The notes: generated from the sequence alone by a model not told the origin. 24,788 bases of DNA from CAYHKY01 sp964357355 (GCA_964357355.1 CAYHKY010000014.1:1-24788), one strand, 5' to 3'. Positions 1 to 8,447 are shown, counted from the stretch's first letter. A program made the numbers and translations.

Positions 1-2
1 AA

Positions 3-1016
3 CCTTTCACCGGATTCATACAGGATGATTACCTCACGTATAAAGAAACTCAACAACTCATTGGCCAGCCATGCAGCGTAACCAGTTTAAAGCCAAACCA
101 TGGATATATTTATGCAGGACCGGCAGAACTTTTACCGGACAATCGAATTTGGAAATGCTTACTTTACTGCGGTATTGACCAGCAAACACTCCAGGAAAAA
201 ATTAAATTTGATTGTTCATTGCCGGTGAGTGAGACCGATGATGAAAAAATATGTTCAGTTTCTGATGAAGATAAGGTGATCTACAAGAAATCCCCAAATA
301 CGGTTCTTGAATCCTGCGGGTATGAAGAAGATTGTTCCACAGGTATTTGTGTTGAAAATCCTCTTTGCGAGGCAGGGCAGTGCCGGGTGAGACAAAACAA
401 AAATTGCACTACTCCGGGTGAAATCAAACCGGATGCGGCTGCCCCAAACAAATATCTCAAGTGCTCACTAAATAAAGTTTGGGAAGAGTTTGCCGGTGGT
501 GAAACAATTACCTTTAATCAGTCTTGTACGACCACATATCGTGAATTTGTCCTGCAAGGAGTAAGCTTTTTTAGTGATTATCTTTTTCCGGTTAACCCAA
601 ATACCGTTGATTGTGCCGAAGCTCGAAAAACTAGTGATTCCAATGTATATGGCGGTTACAGTAATAATTATTTCACATTCAGTTGCGGAAACATAAATGA
701 GCCAAAAGGAAAAGAAGAATGTCTGGGTACGATCATCCATGAGTTTATCCATAAATTTGATGAACAACAACCTTCTCTGACCAACGAATTTGACAAAAAA
801 GCCAACGGTTGTACCGAAGTCAACCCTCCGGGAGGTGTCTATACTTTTACCGAGAGTCCGGTTTCATCGAGGGGTTATTTAAATTGTGCCGAAGCGTTTG
901 CCGAAGCGGTCAGGTATTATAGACTAAAGAGTTGCGAGATGAAAAAGTCAGCCATCAACCAGTATAATTTTATTAAGACCAAGCTTTATGGTGGAGTGGA
1001 GTTTTGCCAACCATAA
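3..1016 (+). CDS. Secreted Cys-rich HExxH metallopeptidase, C-terminal part (5' end outside window)
   Basis: The reading frame is open from the first bases of the window, so this is the last 337 residues of a longer protein; the internal TTG at 219 need not be the true start. The C-terminal ~240 residues align with the end of the protein at 1644-4649: both have a CTTPxEIxPDA block, a zinc motif (here HEFIH, bases 738-752) and a CxEAFAEAV block about 47 residues later that could supply the glutamate ligand (E at 891 or 903). Both end in YGGVEFCQP or YGVEFCKP. HExxH plus a downstream Glu suggests a gluzincin-type zinc peptidase; no named family was recognised. Many Cys residues suggest disulfides and an extracellular location. 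The 3' end overlaps the next gene by 13 nt, so they are probably co-translated. Confidence 0.85.
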   Translation, partial: PFTGFIQDDYLTYKETQQLIGQPCSVTSLKPNHGYIYAGPAELLPDNRIWKCLLYCGIDQQTLQEKIKFDCSLPVSETDDEKICSVSDEDKVIYKKSPNTVLESCGYEEDCSTGICVENPLCEAGQCRVRQNKNCTTPGEIKPDAAAPNKYLKCSLNKVWEEFAGGETITFNQSCTTTYREFVLQGVSFFSDYLFPVNPNTVDCAEARKTSDSNVYGGYSNNYFTFSCGNINEPKGKEECLGTIIHEFIHKFDEQQPSLTNEFDKKANGCTEVNPPGGVYTFTESPVSSRGYLNCAEAFAEAVRYYRLKSCEMKKSAINQYNFIKTKLYGGVEFCQP

Positions 1017-1636
1017 TTATGTTCATAGCAGCATTTGCCCAAACAGATATGTTTACAGATATTGAAAAGTTGCAGATAGATACGCAAGTTGCGGCAGAAA
1101 TCCTTGCGGGAGGTCAAAGGATTGAAAACTCATCAGAAGAGTATGCAAACAGTGAGATTTATCAGTTTTCTTCGGAAAGGTATGCCCATCCGCATGTTCT
1201 GGTTGTAACCGATGGCAAACTTACCTTTATGCAACTGACCATTCCGCAAGCTGCGGCTGAAAAATACCGGCAGCTCCAAAGCAGCTTGGGTGAACCGGAA
1301 ATAAAACTGGAGAAAGTGGAATCGGAGATCATGTTGGGATACCCGCAGCAAGGCCTTAATTTAGTCGTCAACGGTTCAGGTACTGTCTTAAGGTTGCAAA
1401 AAATCAAACCAAAGACTGTAGCGGAATTGGTAGTGAGTGAAGGCAGAAATTTCCAGCCGGTTAAGAATAGTATCGATACTCTTATTGAGACTCATTTAAT
1501 GTCACCAACACCTATACCGTCAACAGACATATTTCAGTTTATTCAATTAAATAAAATTCAGAGCTTAATTTTTATTACAATCATTAGTGTAGTCCTGTTG
1601 AGTTTGATTTGGTGGAAATTTATCCGGAAAAGATAA
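1004..1636 (+). CDS. Small secreted protein with C-terminal membrane anchor, cassette copy 1
   Basis: Unrecognised 210 aa protein, clearly paralogous to the one at 4659-5327. Shared blocks include PHV..GK...QLTIP, GEPE.KL.KVE.E and EGRNFQPVKN. The C-terminal ~25 residues form a membrane segment ending in a basic tail (WWKFIRKR), so the main domain is probably outside the cell and anchored at its C-terminus. The start is uncertain. TTG at 1004 has a GGAG 7 nt upstream and gives a short hydrophobic leader; ATG at 1019 leaves almost no leader. The paralogue has a full signal peptide, so this N-terminus may have been shortened. It overlaps the peptidase gene upstream and lies 7 nt before the next copy of the cassette. 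The G-P-E...SYP pattern loosely recalls small BamE-like domains, but that is a guess. Confidence 0.85.
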   Translation: MPTIIMFIAAFAQTDMFTDIEKLQIDTQVAAEILAGGQRIENSSEEYANSEIYQFSSERYAHPHVLVVTDGKLTFMQLTIPQAAAEKYRQLQSSLGEPEIKLEKVESEIMLGYPQQGLNLVVNGSGTVLRLQKIKPKTVAELVVSEGRNFQPVKNSIDTLIETHLMSPTPIPSTDIFQFIQLNKIQSLIFITIISVVLLSLIWWKFIRKR

Positions 1637-1643
1637 TCACTAT

Positions 1644-4600
1644 ATGCCCGACACACACAACCACTTTAATTATCTGAGCGGGGAGCAAGGAAACATCCAA
1701 AGCATTCCTTTAATCATTGTCGGAGTTTTGGCTGTCTTCACTCTTTTTGTCGCCAACCAGGCCATCAAAAACACCCAGGACTTCCGCGGTCGTGCCGCTG
1801 TCTATCCTTCTTCTTCCCCAACTTGTATTCCTTTTAATTCTTCCTGCGGTAGCGCAAATACGAACTGTTGTTCTCCCGGTATCTGTTCTCCTTTTTCCGG
1901 AGGTTACTACTGTATTACTCCTCAAGCAACTCCCAAGGCTACACCCCAAGTGTCACCCAAAGCTTCACCTCGAACCAGTCCGCCGGCAGCAAGTCCGCAA
2001 ACAAGATTCGCCTGTTTAAATACCGGACAATGTGTTGCCCGGACTGACGGAACAGGTTTCTTCAGTAGTTACAATACTTGCATGTTAAACTGTGCCAATC
2101 CTACACCTTTACCCAAGTCCACACCAAAGGCATCGCCTCAACCTTCACCCTGGACTTCGCCTCAGACTTACGCCTGTGCCCTCAACGGGAATTACTGTGT
2201 CCTAAAGGGTGAAGGTTGCCTCCCGGGAGAACAAGAAGGAGCGGGAGGCACTTGTGCAACTGGAAAAGTGTGCTGCAAACGGAATCCGCAGGTTTCGCCA
2301 AATACTTGTATACCCAATTCAACCAGATGTGTTAGTGGTGATCAAAGTCTGATTGAAACCTGCTCACCAGATGGTACCCGCATCAAACGGGAGGCCTGTC
2401 CATTAAATCAAAATTGTGTATCAGTCGGTGGCAGCGGATCTTGTCAACCAAAATCCTGCAACATAGGTGATTCCCGTTGTAACGGTGGCAATGTTGAGTC
2501 GTGTGACTACGGAAACTGGCAACTTTGGGAAAAATGCACCGGTGGCTGTTTCATTAACTCTCTCGGAAATTACGAATGCCGATATGGCAACCGCTGTGAA
2601 TCTGACCTTTCCGGACGGTGTGTCCCGGATGACTTTACATGCACTCCGGATCAAAGTTACGGATTACGGGATTGCAAACTGGGGTATAAATGCGTCAAGG
2701 AACGAAATGTTTGTTTGTCACCCCGAGATGTAGTACTGCAAACTGATTGTGTAAAGAAAGGAAAAGGCGGTATTTGTTGGAAAAATCTAGATATCTCCTG
2801 TGCCGGTGATGAGTTGAGTAACTACTCAACCGATAAATACTTTTGTTGTGTCAAACCGAGTTATTGTGTATTAAATGCACCAGTTTCTCCGAGTCCCTCA
2901 TTAACAGGTGTCAACTGTGAAAGTAAAGAGGGCAGGTGTGTGGAGTCTTCCAAAGTGTGCGATCCGCCTTTTTCATACGGACCCCAGGATTGCGGGACTG
3001 GTAAAAAATGTGTCAAGGAAAGAGCCCGGTGTGATTTTCCTGTCTGCGGCCAAGGACTATCTTGCGGCGGTGATCCGGAGCTCATCGCATCAGGAGCCAT
3101 AGCCTGTCGCGCTCCCGACAATTTATCATATGTCTTTAACTGCTGTCCCAGAAACTACACTATTGATGGTACCAGTTGCGTATATTCGCCACCTGGTCCA
3201 ACTCCCAATCCTGTGGGATTTACTTGTGAGAATAATTTCTCCGGCAAATGCGTCCCGGAAACATATTATTGCGATCCGGTCATGTATTATGGTCGACAAG
3301 ACTGTGGTACCGGTAAAAAATGCGTTCGGGAAAGAGCGGTATGCACCCAAAATTATCCTAAACCCTCAGAAATTCCACCTGCATACAGGAATTTAATCTG
3401 CTATCAAAATGCAGTTTATCGCATACCCGATCTTTTGGACCCTGCAAATTGGGAAAAAGTCAGGGATTGCCAGGCAAACGAAATTTGTCTACCAAATGGA
3501 TCACTTGAACCATCTCAAGGAGCTGGTTGTTACAACAAAAGCCGCATTGCCGACCGTATTGGTTGCGTGCCTGGAGAGGAAATTATCGTCGGCGGCGAGA
3601 AAGCCAGCTGTACTGTCAAGGGAATCCAGGTGGCAAGCAAAAGAATCACCAATAACGAGCTGGAATCTCTTGTGGGTATGAGTTGCAATTTGGGAGCCAA
3701 CACTATTATCTTTGAAGGTGAAGTGCAAATGCCTGATAATCAAGTTAAAAAATGCACATTGTATTGTAGAGATTATATAGTTACCAAGGAATTTTGCTAT
3801 ATGCCGGCAGAAGCATCTTGGAGTGATAAATTTTGTTCAGATGACAAAGACAAAGTGATGGCCAAAACCGAAAATCCGCGTGAACCGGCTGTGGTTTTGG
3901 AAAATTGTGCTAATGTTCCGCTTTGTGAGAACGGTATGTGTAAACAGAAAATGAATATTAGCTGTACCACTCCAGATGAAATTAATCCGGATGCTGATAA
4001 TCCAGGCGAATATTTGAAATGTACTCAAACTGGTGATAAGTTAGTCTGGCAGCAATTCGGCTACGGGGTGAAGATTGAATGGGATGCCAGTTGCCCCACA
4101 GCTTATATCGAAGATCATCTCAAAAGTATTCAAGGTGTTGTAGAAAAATTTCTGCTTACAGGTGCCAATGTTAGAATCAAATGTGAGTATGTGAATGACA
4201 CCTTTGCAGGCACCGCCGGAACAGCTTATGATAATAAAGGAAACCCGGTAAAGTCCTTTGTTAGTCTTCAATGCGGTGAAACTAATAGTGATTGGTGCCA
4301 AAATGTAGTGATCCATGAATTTGCTCATGTCTGGCAGGACCTGAATCGGCAAACTTTAACTAGTGATGCTAACTCAAAAAACCAGTCTTTTTCTGAAGCC
4401 ATAGGATGTACTGAGAATGCCGGAAACAGCGGCAGTTATGATTTTCTGATAGAAAATGCTGTGACAGATTACGGAATTACTAATTGTAAAGAAGCCTTCG
4501 CCGAAGCTGTATCTACTTATGCCGATATGAATATCCGCCCTCCCAGAGTCACAGCTTGTAAGATGCGCGATCAATTTCCTATTCAGTATGATTGGTTTCT

Positions 4601-4649
4601 GACAAATCCTGATTCACCGTTTTATGGAGTTGAATTTTGTAAACCGTAA
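1644..4649 (+). CDS. Large surface Cys-rich protein with C-terminal HExxH metallopeptidase domain, cassette copy 2
   Basis: 1001 aa. Residues ~21-38 are a membrane segment after a short polar N-terminus, so the rest should lie outside the cell. Two Ser/Pro/Thr linkers (about 92-118 and 153-174) separate small Cys-rich units. Three homologous Cys-rich repeats start near residues 318, 424 and 527; each has the pattern C-x(4-8)-(R/K)CV...C.P...YG..DC..G.KCV(K/R)ER..C. The last ~250 residues are the peptidase-like domain shared with the upstream gene: HEFAH at 891-895 and a CKEAFAEA block at 949-955 that probably gives the third zinc ligand (E950 or E954). Known biology: HExxH with a distal Glu marks gluzincins. 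The substrate is unknown; a role in surface remodelling or attachment to a host cell is inference. It follows the first cassette by 7 nt and precedes its own partner by 9 nt. Confidence 0.9.
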   Translation: MPDTHNHFNYLSGEQGNIQSIPLIIVGVLAVFTLFVANQAIKNTQDFRGRAAVYPSSSPTCIPFNSSCGSANTNCCSPGICSPFSGGYYCITPQATPKATPQVSPKASPRTSPPAASPQTRFACLNTGQCVARTDGTGFFSSYNTCMLNCANPTPLPKSTPKASPQPSPWTSPQTYACALNGNYCVLKGEGCLPGEQEGAGGTCATGKVCCKRNPQVSPNTCIPNSTRCVSGDQSLIETCSPDGTRIKREACPLNQNCVSVGGSGSCQPKSCNIGDSRCNGGNVESCDYGNWQLWEKCTGGCFINSLGNYECRYGNRCESDLSGRCVPDDFTCTPDQSYGLRDCKLGYKCVKERNVCLSPRDVVLQTDCVKKGKGGICWKNLDISCAGDELSNYSTDKYFCCVKPSYCVLNAPVSPSPSLTGVNCESKEGRCVESSKVCDPPFSYGPQDCGTGKKCVKERARCDFPVCGQGLSCGGDPELIASGAIACRAPDNLSYVFNCCPRNYTIDGTSCVYSPPGPTPNPVGFTCENNFSGKCVPETYYCDPVMYYGRQDCGTGKKCVRERAVCTQNYPKPSEIPPAYRNLICYQNAVYRIPDLLDPANWEKVRDCQANEICLPNGSLEPSQGAGCYNKSRIADRIGCVPGEEIIVGGEKASCTVKGIQVASKRITNNELESLVGMSCNLGANTIIFEGEVQMPDNQVKKCTLYCRDYIVTKEFCYMPAEASWSDKFCSDDKDKVMAKTENPREPAVVLENCANVPLCENGMCKQKMNISCTTPDEINPDADNPGEYLKCTQTGDKLVWQQFGYGVKIEWDASCPTAYIEDHLKSIQGVVEKFLLTGANVRIKCEYVNDTFAGTAGTAYDNKGNPVKSFVSLQCGETNSDWCQNVVIHEFAHVWQDLNRQTLTSDANSKNQSFSEAIGCTENAGNSGSYDFLIENAVTDYGITNCKEAFAEAVSTYADMNIRPPRVTACKMRDQFPIQYDWFLTNPDSPFYGVEFCKP

Positions 4650-4658
4650 ATATAAATT

Positions 4659-5327
4659 ATGCAAAAGAAAAACTTAATTTTATTTTTATTACTTTCAATT
4701 TTCGTGTACCCAAAGTTTCAAGTACCGATATACGCCCAAACACAGGATGCATATTTCAACCTTGAACCTTTGCAGGTAGGGGATACTTTATCAGACGAAC
4801 TAAAGGGGTTGGGAAAGCTTGAACCCAGTTGGGGGACTACCGACCCCGAACAAATAATATATTCTTTCACCTCATCAGTTTACTCCAATCCGCATGTGGT
4901 AAGGCTAAAGATGGGAAAAATCATTTATATCCAGTTAACCATTCCCGCTGCCGATTTATCAAGACATAGTGAGGAATTGCAAAAAATGGGCGAGCCTGAA
5001 CTCAAGTTAAATAAAGTTGAAACGGAAGTTTTGTGGAGCTATCCGACTTTGGGTAAAGCCTATGTTTTAAGCGGGGATAATGGTCAGATCATGAGAGTGC
5101 AGAAATTTGTCCCCAAAGATGTTGACGCATTTATCCAAAATGAAGGCAGGAATTTCCAGCCGGTTAAAAATGTCCGTGAGGAGATGCAAGTTTCCGGGGT
5201 GCCTGAAAAAGTGACAGGTCCCAACCTCTTAAATCAGCTTAATCCAAAATACCTGACTTTCGGTATAATATTCATTATTATTAGTTGCACATTAATTATT
5301 TGGTTGTGGAAATTTCGGCAACGTTGA
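4659..5327 (+). CDS. Small secreted protein with C-terminal membrane anchor, cassette copy 2
   Basis: 222 aa, unrecognised. It has a clear signal peptide (basic MQKKN, hydrophobic core, then IYAQ around residue 27, a plausible signal peptidase site) and a C-terminal membrane helix at ~198-217 followed by WKFRQR. The middle domain matches the 210 aa protein at 1004-1636. Conservation of the pair order (peptidase, then this protein) in both copies suggests that they work together, for example as substrate, inhibitor, chaperone or anchor partner. There is no strong Shine-Dalgarno sequence before the ATG; translation may be coupled to the gene upstream. It ends 13 nt from the convergent gene at 5341-6069. 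Confidence 0.88.
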   Translation: MQKKNLILFLLLSIFVYPKFQVPIYAQTQDAYFNLEPLQVGDTLSDELKGLGKLEPSWGTTDPEQIIYSFTSSVYSNPHVVRLKMGKIIYIQLTIPAADLSRHSEELQKMGEPELKLNKVETEVLWSYPTLGKAYVLSGDNGQIMRVQKFVPKDVDAFIQNEGRNFQPVKNVREEMQVSGVPEKVTGPNLLNQLNPKYLTFGIIFIIISCTLIIWLWKFRQR

Positions 5328-5340
5328 TAATATGTGATGA

Positions 5341-6069
5341 TCATACCGGAATTTCAATATTAATACCTCCGATGTCAAATGATTGTGAGTTTCCGTTTAT
5401 TTCCACATAAATCACCTGAGGTCGATGTATGCTGTTAACTGACTTAAATATGCAAGGTATACCGTTGATTTTGATTTGCGTGTCTCTTGGTAATTTTTCA
5501 AAAACATTCTGACGAAAAGAGAAACTTGCTGTGGATAAAATGTAAGTCCTCCAACTTGCAAGAGGAGGATTTTTTCTCACTTCATCCTTGCCGACTCGGA
5601 AATTGTCATTTCGCAGTGCCGCGGCAAATTGCAGAGTGATGGCATTGGCAACAGTGAGGGTGTTTTCTGGCATTTCCAGAACCCTAGTTCTCAATCGGTC
5701 AAAAGTCCACCCATTTTTACCTACTCTTACGACAAAAACCCTTTTCCATTTATCAAAAATGATAGCGGCCGGTAAATAATCTCCATTATCCGCTAAAACA
5801 AACTGGTCGTGTGCTGATAAATATGAAAGTAGTGTGGTTGGAGTTTGGTCTTCCGGGGAGTTAAATATTACATCACTCCAAAGTTTTATAACTACGACTG
5901 CCATGGCATTTTCTGCAGATGTTAACTGAATCCGTGGCTGGTCAAGCCCCGGTATTTGGCAGGCAGTTTCAAGTTGGGTAATTAAATCTCTATATGCGGG
6001 TTGCTCGTAAAGTCTAGTGACAAATCCCTGTTCCGGTTTTGCCGGTTTTCCGAATATTTTTGGAGGCAT
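5341..6069 (-). CDS. Unknown 242 aa protein, third gene of the rplKA operon
   Basis: I do not recognise this protein. It is soluble-looking, with no signal peptide or membrane segment, a basic N-terminus (MPPKIFGKPAKPEQ) and a mixed alpha/beta composition; the C-terminal third is rich in beta-type sequence. The ATG lies 9 nt downstream of the rplA stop on the same strand, so it is probably co-transcribed with the ribosomal genes. It converges on the anchored-protein gene, which ends at 5327, with no clear terminator in the 13-nt gap. A link with translation is only suggested by position. Confidence 0.75.
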   Translation of the reverse strand: MPPKIFGKPAKPEQGFVTRLYEQPAYRDLITQLETACQIPGLDQPRIQLTSAENAMAVVVIKLWSDVIFNSPEDQTPTTLLSYLSAHDQFVLADNGDYLPAAIIFDKWKRVFVVRVGKNGWTFDRLRTRVLEMPENTLTVANAITLQFAAALRNDNFRVGKDEVRKNPPLASWRTYILSTASFSFRQNVFEKLPRDTQIKINGIPCIFKSVNSIHRPQVIYVEINGNSQSFDIGGINIEIPV

Positions 6070-6078
6070 ATTAAACTA

Positions 6079-6927
6079 TCAAAGCGTGGACAGGTCGACT
6101 TTGATCCCCGGACCCATACTGGAAGAAAGAGTCAATTTCACTAACTTATTTTTATCAATGCTTTTAACCAGACTCAGAATATTTTCACTAAGTTTCTTTG
6201 GAGTAAATGAAACTTTACCGACAGCGTGGTGGATGAGCGGTTGGTCAGGTTCTGTTTTCCAGTTAATTTCTCCGCCTTCTAATTCTTTGGCCCTTTTTTG
6301 GGGATCGGGGGACACGGTTCCATTTTTGGGATTGGGCATTAAACCTTTGGGACCTAAGATGCGAGCGACTTTGGCCAGTTTTGGCATGAGTTCGGGAGGT
6401 GAAACGAGTATGTCAAAGTCTATGACACCTGAGGCAATTTTGGCAATGAGATCATCATCGGCAATTTTGACGATTTTCTTCTTGCCGGTGCCGTGGGGAA
6501 GTATGGTACGGCCTGAAAGGGTAGATTTTTCCTTGGTAAGCAGTTCTTTGTTAATTGCAAAATGAGCTTCAACGGTCGCGTCAAATCTGGTGGTGGAAGT
6601 TTTTTTTACCAATTCGAGTGCATCGGTAAAAGGGTACAGTTTGTTGCGTTCAACCATACCGCGAAGAGCTTGGTAACGCTTGGAATAAACGTGGGCTTTT
6701 TTGGGTTTGGATTTTTTCTCTGGAGCTTCCGGGTGTTGCACTATGGTTTCAACTTCCGGTTTCAATTCGACCCCTTCCATGACCTTCAGCTGTTGGCCAC
6801 CTTTTAACCCCACACCGGCAACGTGTGTTTTTTTAGCCTCCTTGGCAACTTTTCTTTTTTTAGCGTCTTTTTTTTGTTCTTTTTCGAGACTAGCATCACC
6901 TAAGGCGCGAACACGTATTTTTCCCAT
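6079..6927 (-). CDS. rplA: 50S ribosomal protein L1 (uL1), N-terminally extended
   Basis: uL1 binds 23S rRNA at the L1 stalk, helps move E-site tRNA, and in many bacteria represses its own operon. The signature ARILGPKGLMPNPKNGTV is intact, as are the LVKKTSTTRFDATVEAH start of the core and the C-terminal KLTLSSSMGPGIKVD. At 282 aa it is about 50 residues longer than the E. coli protein (234). The extra length is a basic, Lys/Glu-rich N-terminal tail of about 75 residues that is probably disordered. The ATG lies 2 nt after the rplK stop, and GAGGT within the end of rplK serves as its Shine-Dalgarno, so the two are translationally coupled. Confidence 0.97.
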   Translation of the reverse strand: MGKIRVRALGDASLEKEQKKDAKKRKVAKEAKKTHVAGVGLKGGQQLKVMEGVELKPEVETIVQHPEAPEKKSKPKKAHVYSKRYQALRGMVERNKLYPFTDALELVKKTSTTRFDATVEAHFAINKELLTKEKSTLSGRTILPHGTGKKKIVKIADDDLIAKIASGVIDFDILVSPPELMPKLAKVARILGPKGLMPNPKNGTVSPDPQKRAKELEGGEINWKTEPDQPLIHHAVGKVSFTPKKLSENILSLVKSIDKNKLVKLTLSSSMGPGIKVDLSTL

Positions 6928-6929
6928 AA

Positions 6930-7355
6930 TTATTCTACCTCTATTCCCATACTCCTGGCAGTTCCCGCAACGACTTTTTTGGCTTGTTCGACATCGTCGG
7001 TATTTAAATCACCGAGTTTCTCTTTGGCAATAGTTTCTACTTGCATTTTAGTGAGTTTCCCGGCAGTTAACCTTGATGGAGTTCCCGAGCCTTTATCCAA
7101 TCCCAAGATTTTTTTGATCATGGCTGCCACAGGTGGGAGTTTGGTGACAAAGGAAAATGTCCGGTCTTCAAAAATAGTGATGACTGCAGGAATTATCTGC
7201 CCTTTAAGTTTTTGGGTGCGCTCATTGTAGGCTTTGATGAATTCCATGATGGCAATACCATGTTGGCCGAGAGCGGGTCCAACCGGGGGAGCAGGAGTGG
7301 CAGTTCCTGCAGGGAGGTTGAGTTTGACGACTGTTTTAATCTTTTTGGCGGCCAT
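6930..7355 (-). CDS. rplK: 50S ribosomal protein L11 (uL11)
   Basis: 141 aa, the usual length. It binds the GTPase-associated region of 23S rRNA at the base of the L7/L12 stalk and is needed for factor-dependent GTP hydrolysis and the stringent response. Hallmarks are visible: the N-terminal KLNLPAGTATPAPPVGPALG block with the flexible PP hinge, the GIAIMEFIKAYNERT helix, and the C-terminal rRNA-binding GTARSMGIEVE. It is the first gene of the rplK-rplA-unknown operon. The promoter at 7462-7491 predicts a leader of ~100 nt, unlike the short leaders of most other genes here. Confidence 0.98.
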   Translation of the reverse strand: MAAKKIKTVVKLNLPAGTATPAPPVGPALGQHGIAIMEFIKAYNERTQKLKGQIIPAVITIFEDRTFSFVTKLPPVAAMIKKILGLDKGSGTPSRLTAGKLTKMQVETIAKEKLGDLNTDDVEQAKKVVAGTARSMGIEVE

Positions 7356-7461
7356 ATATTTAACTGGGGAAACAGGAGAAAACTTTTGTGTAAAAAGTGT
7401 ATTTCGAAATCTGTTTCCGTTTCTCCCTCGCCGTTAGATTAACTCATGACGAAGTAACCAT

Positions 7462-7491
7462 ACTATACCATAACAGTGCTTGACTTGACAA
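7462..7491 (-). promoter_or_regulatory. Sigma-70-type promoter of rplK-rplA
   Basis: On the minus strand, TTGTCA (7491-7486) and TATAGT (7467-7462) are separated by 18 nt. Transcription would start near 7455, about 100 nt before the rplK ATG. That is long enough for an autoregulatory leader, although no specific L1-binding structure was identified. Confidence 0.65.
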
Positions 7492-7521
7492 TACTGGTTT
7501 GACAATATGCCTCAAATAAAA

Positions 7522-8145
7522 TCAGCGCAGTACCAGTGTGAATTTATCAGGTCCTGCAAGTGCTGGTCCAAATTTCCTCACCAAACTGGAAGGAGCGAAA
7601 TCATTTTCACCCTGCTCAGGGTTTAATCCGAATTTCCCCATTGCCAAACCTAGAACGTCCCTTTCAACCTGAGTATAGGTGGTTATCAGCATTTGTCCGC
7701 CGTTTCCAACTACCAGTTGGCCCCATTCAGAGAGTGGTTGAAACCAGGAAGTATCGACTTCTCCCGGCTGTCCCTGTTTATTTACGGTAACCACAATTCT
7801 GGGATGCCTGGAGATGACTATGTCCGGTACGCTACTCATATGGCCGGTTAAATCTGCAACATAGGATATATCCGCACTTATGAATTCTGCATTTGCACCA
7901 ATACACATGAGACTTAAATTTGGACTACTTTTGATATCAACAGCATATAAGCGGGCCTGGTCTCCTATAAATTTGCGCACTTGTAAAAGTTCTTCACCAC
8001 TTCCGACATTTAAACAGCAGACTGTCGCATCCGGTCTGGGGGGGGTGAGATTTGTTCTTAATACATTACCTATCCACGCAGACCTTAAATGGACCTGACT
8101 AAGTAATTCTGTAAGTTTTCTTTTTAATTCTTTATCACTAGGCAT
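7522..8145 (-). CDS. Class I SAM-methyltransferase-like protein
   Basis: 207 aa, cytoplasmic. The order of motifs fits a Rossmann-fold methyltransferase. A glycine loop LNVGSGEEL at residues 45-53 (motif I) follows a hydrophobic strand. An acidic residue ends the second strand (RLYAVDIK, D70). A third strand carries EFISADIS (87-93), and PDIVISRHPRI (107-117) lies where motif IV is expected. GGQMLITTYTQVERD follows near 149-163. The motif IV residues differ from the DPPY or NPPF of nucleic acid amino-methyltransferases, so the substrate is not predictable and catalytic loss is possible. It is a separate unit upstream of rplK on the same strand; its stop lies just beyond the rplK promoter. Confidence 0.6.
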   Translation of the reverse strand: MPSDKELKRKLTELLSQVHLRSAWIGNVLRTNLTPPRPDATVCCLNVGSGEELLQVRKFIGDQARLYAVDIKSSPNLSLMCIGANAEFISADISYVADLTGHMSSVPDIVISRHPRIVVTVNKQGQPGEVDTSWFQPLSEWGQLVVGNGGQMLITTYTQVERDVLGLAMGKFGLNPEQGENDFAPSSLVRKFGPALAGPDKFTLVLR

Positions 8146-8320
8146 ATTAATTGGAAATAGGTTTTATCCCATCGGAAAAGGATTATTAACCATTTGCATC
8201 AGGAAGACTATTTTATAATGCCTGTCAAGTTTGAAAACATCCTTTTCTCAAGTATGTTTCAACAATCATTTGAAGACCTTCCACTTTTCTTAGTAGCTGG
8301 ATAATTTATCCTGTAATATA

Positions 8321-8329
8321 TGTTATAAT
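8321..8329 (+). promoter_or_regulatory. Orphan extended -10 element
   Basis: TGTTATAAT is a perfect TGn-extended -10 hexamer. It would start transcription near 8336, but the only reading frame there runs straight through the repeats at 8345 and 8376. It may be the surviving promoter of a gene destroyed by repeat insertion, or drive an untranslated leader of the sigma gene. Confidence 0.4.
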
Positions 8330-8344
8330 GCGTTATATATTTAA

Positions 8345-8360
8345 CAGGACTTACGCAGTC
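8345..8360 (+). repeat. 16-bp dispersed repeat CAGGACTTACGCAGTC, copy 1
   Basis: An identical 16-mer occurs at 11640-11655. Both copies sit at the edge of repeat-rich intergenic DNA. The sequence resembles the outer ends of some insertion sequences, so these may be solo ends or small non-autonomous elements; that origin is inference. Confidence 0.6.
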
Positions 8361-8375
8361 TGTCGTGTTTTTAAT

Positions 8376-8447
8376 TGTCATTCCCGCGCAGGCGGGAATC
8401 CACGCAGAACAATAAGATGGATCCTCCGGTCAAGCCGGAGGATGACA
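8376..8447. repeat. REP-like element with two hairpins, copy 1
   Basis: The unit opens with TGTCATTCC and closes with GGATGACA, which are near inverted ends. Inside are two perfect stems: TTCCCGC/GCGGGAA (8381-8398) and ATCCTCCGG/CCGGAGGAT (8421-8443). The same layout with different stems appears at 12863-12944. It has the form of a RAYT-mobilised REP pair. Confidence 0.75.

Noticed and set aside
5328..5345. Intrinsic terminator between the convergent genes
   Set aside because: The 13-nt gap has only a weak ATGATCAT palindrome and no GC stem with a T-run.
6017..6565. 182-codon plus-strand frame opposite rplA
   Set aside because: Antisense to a certain ribosomal protein gene, and no similarity to a known protein.
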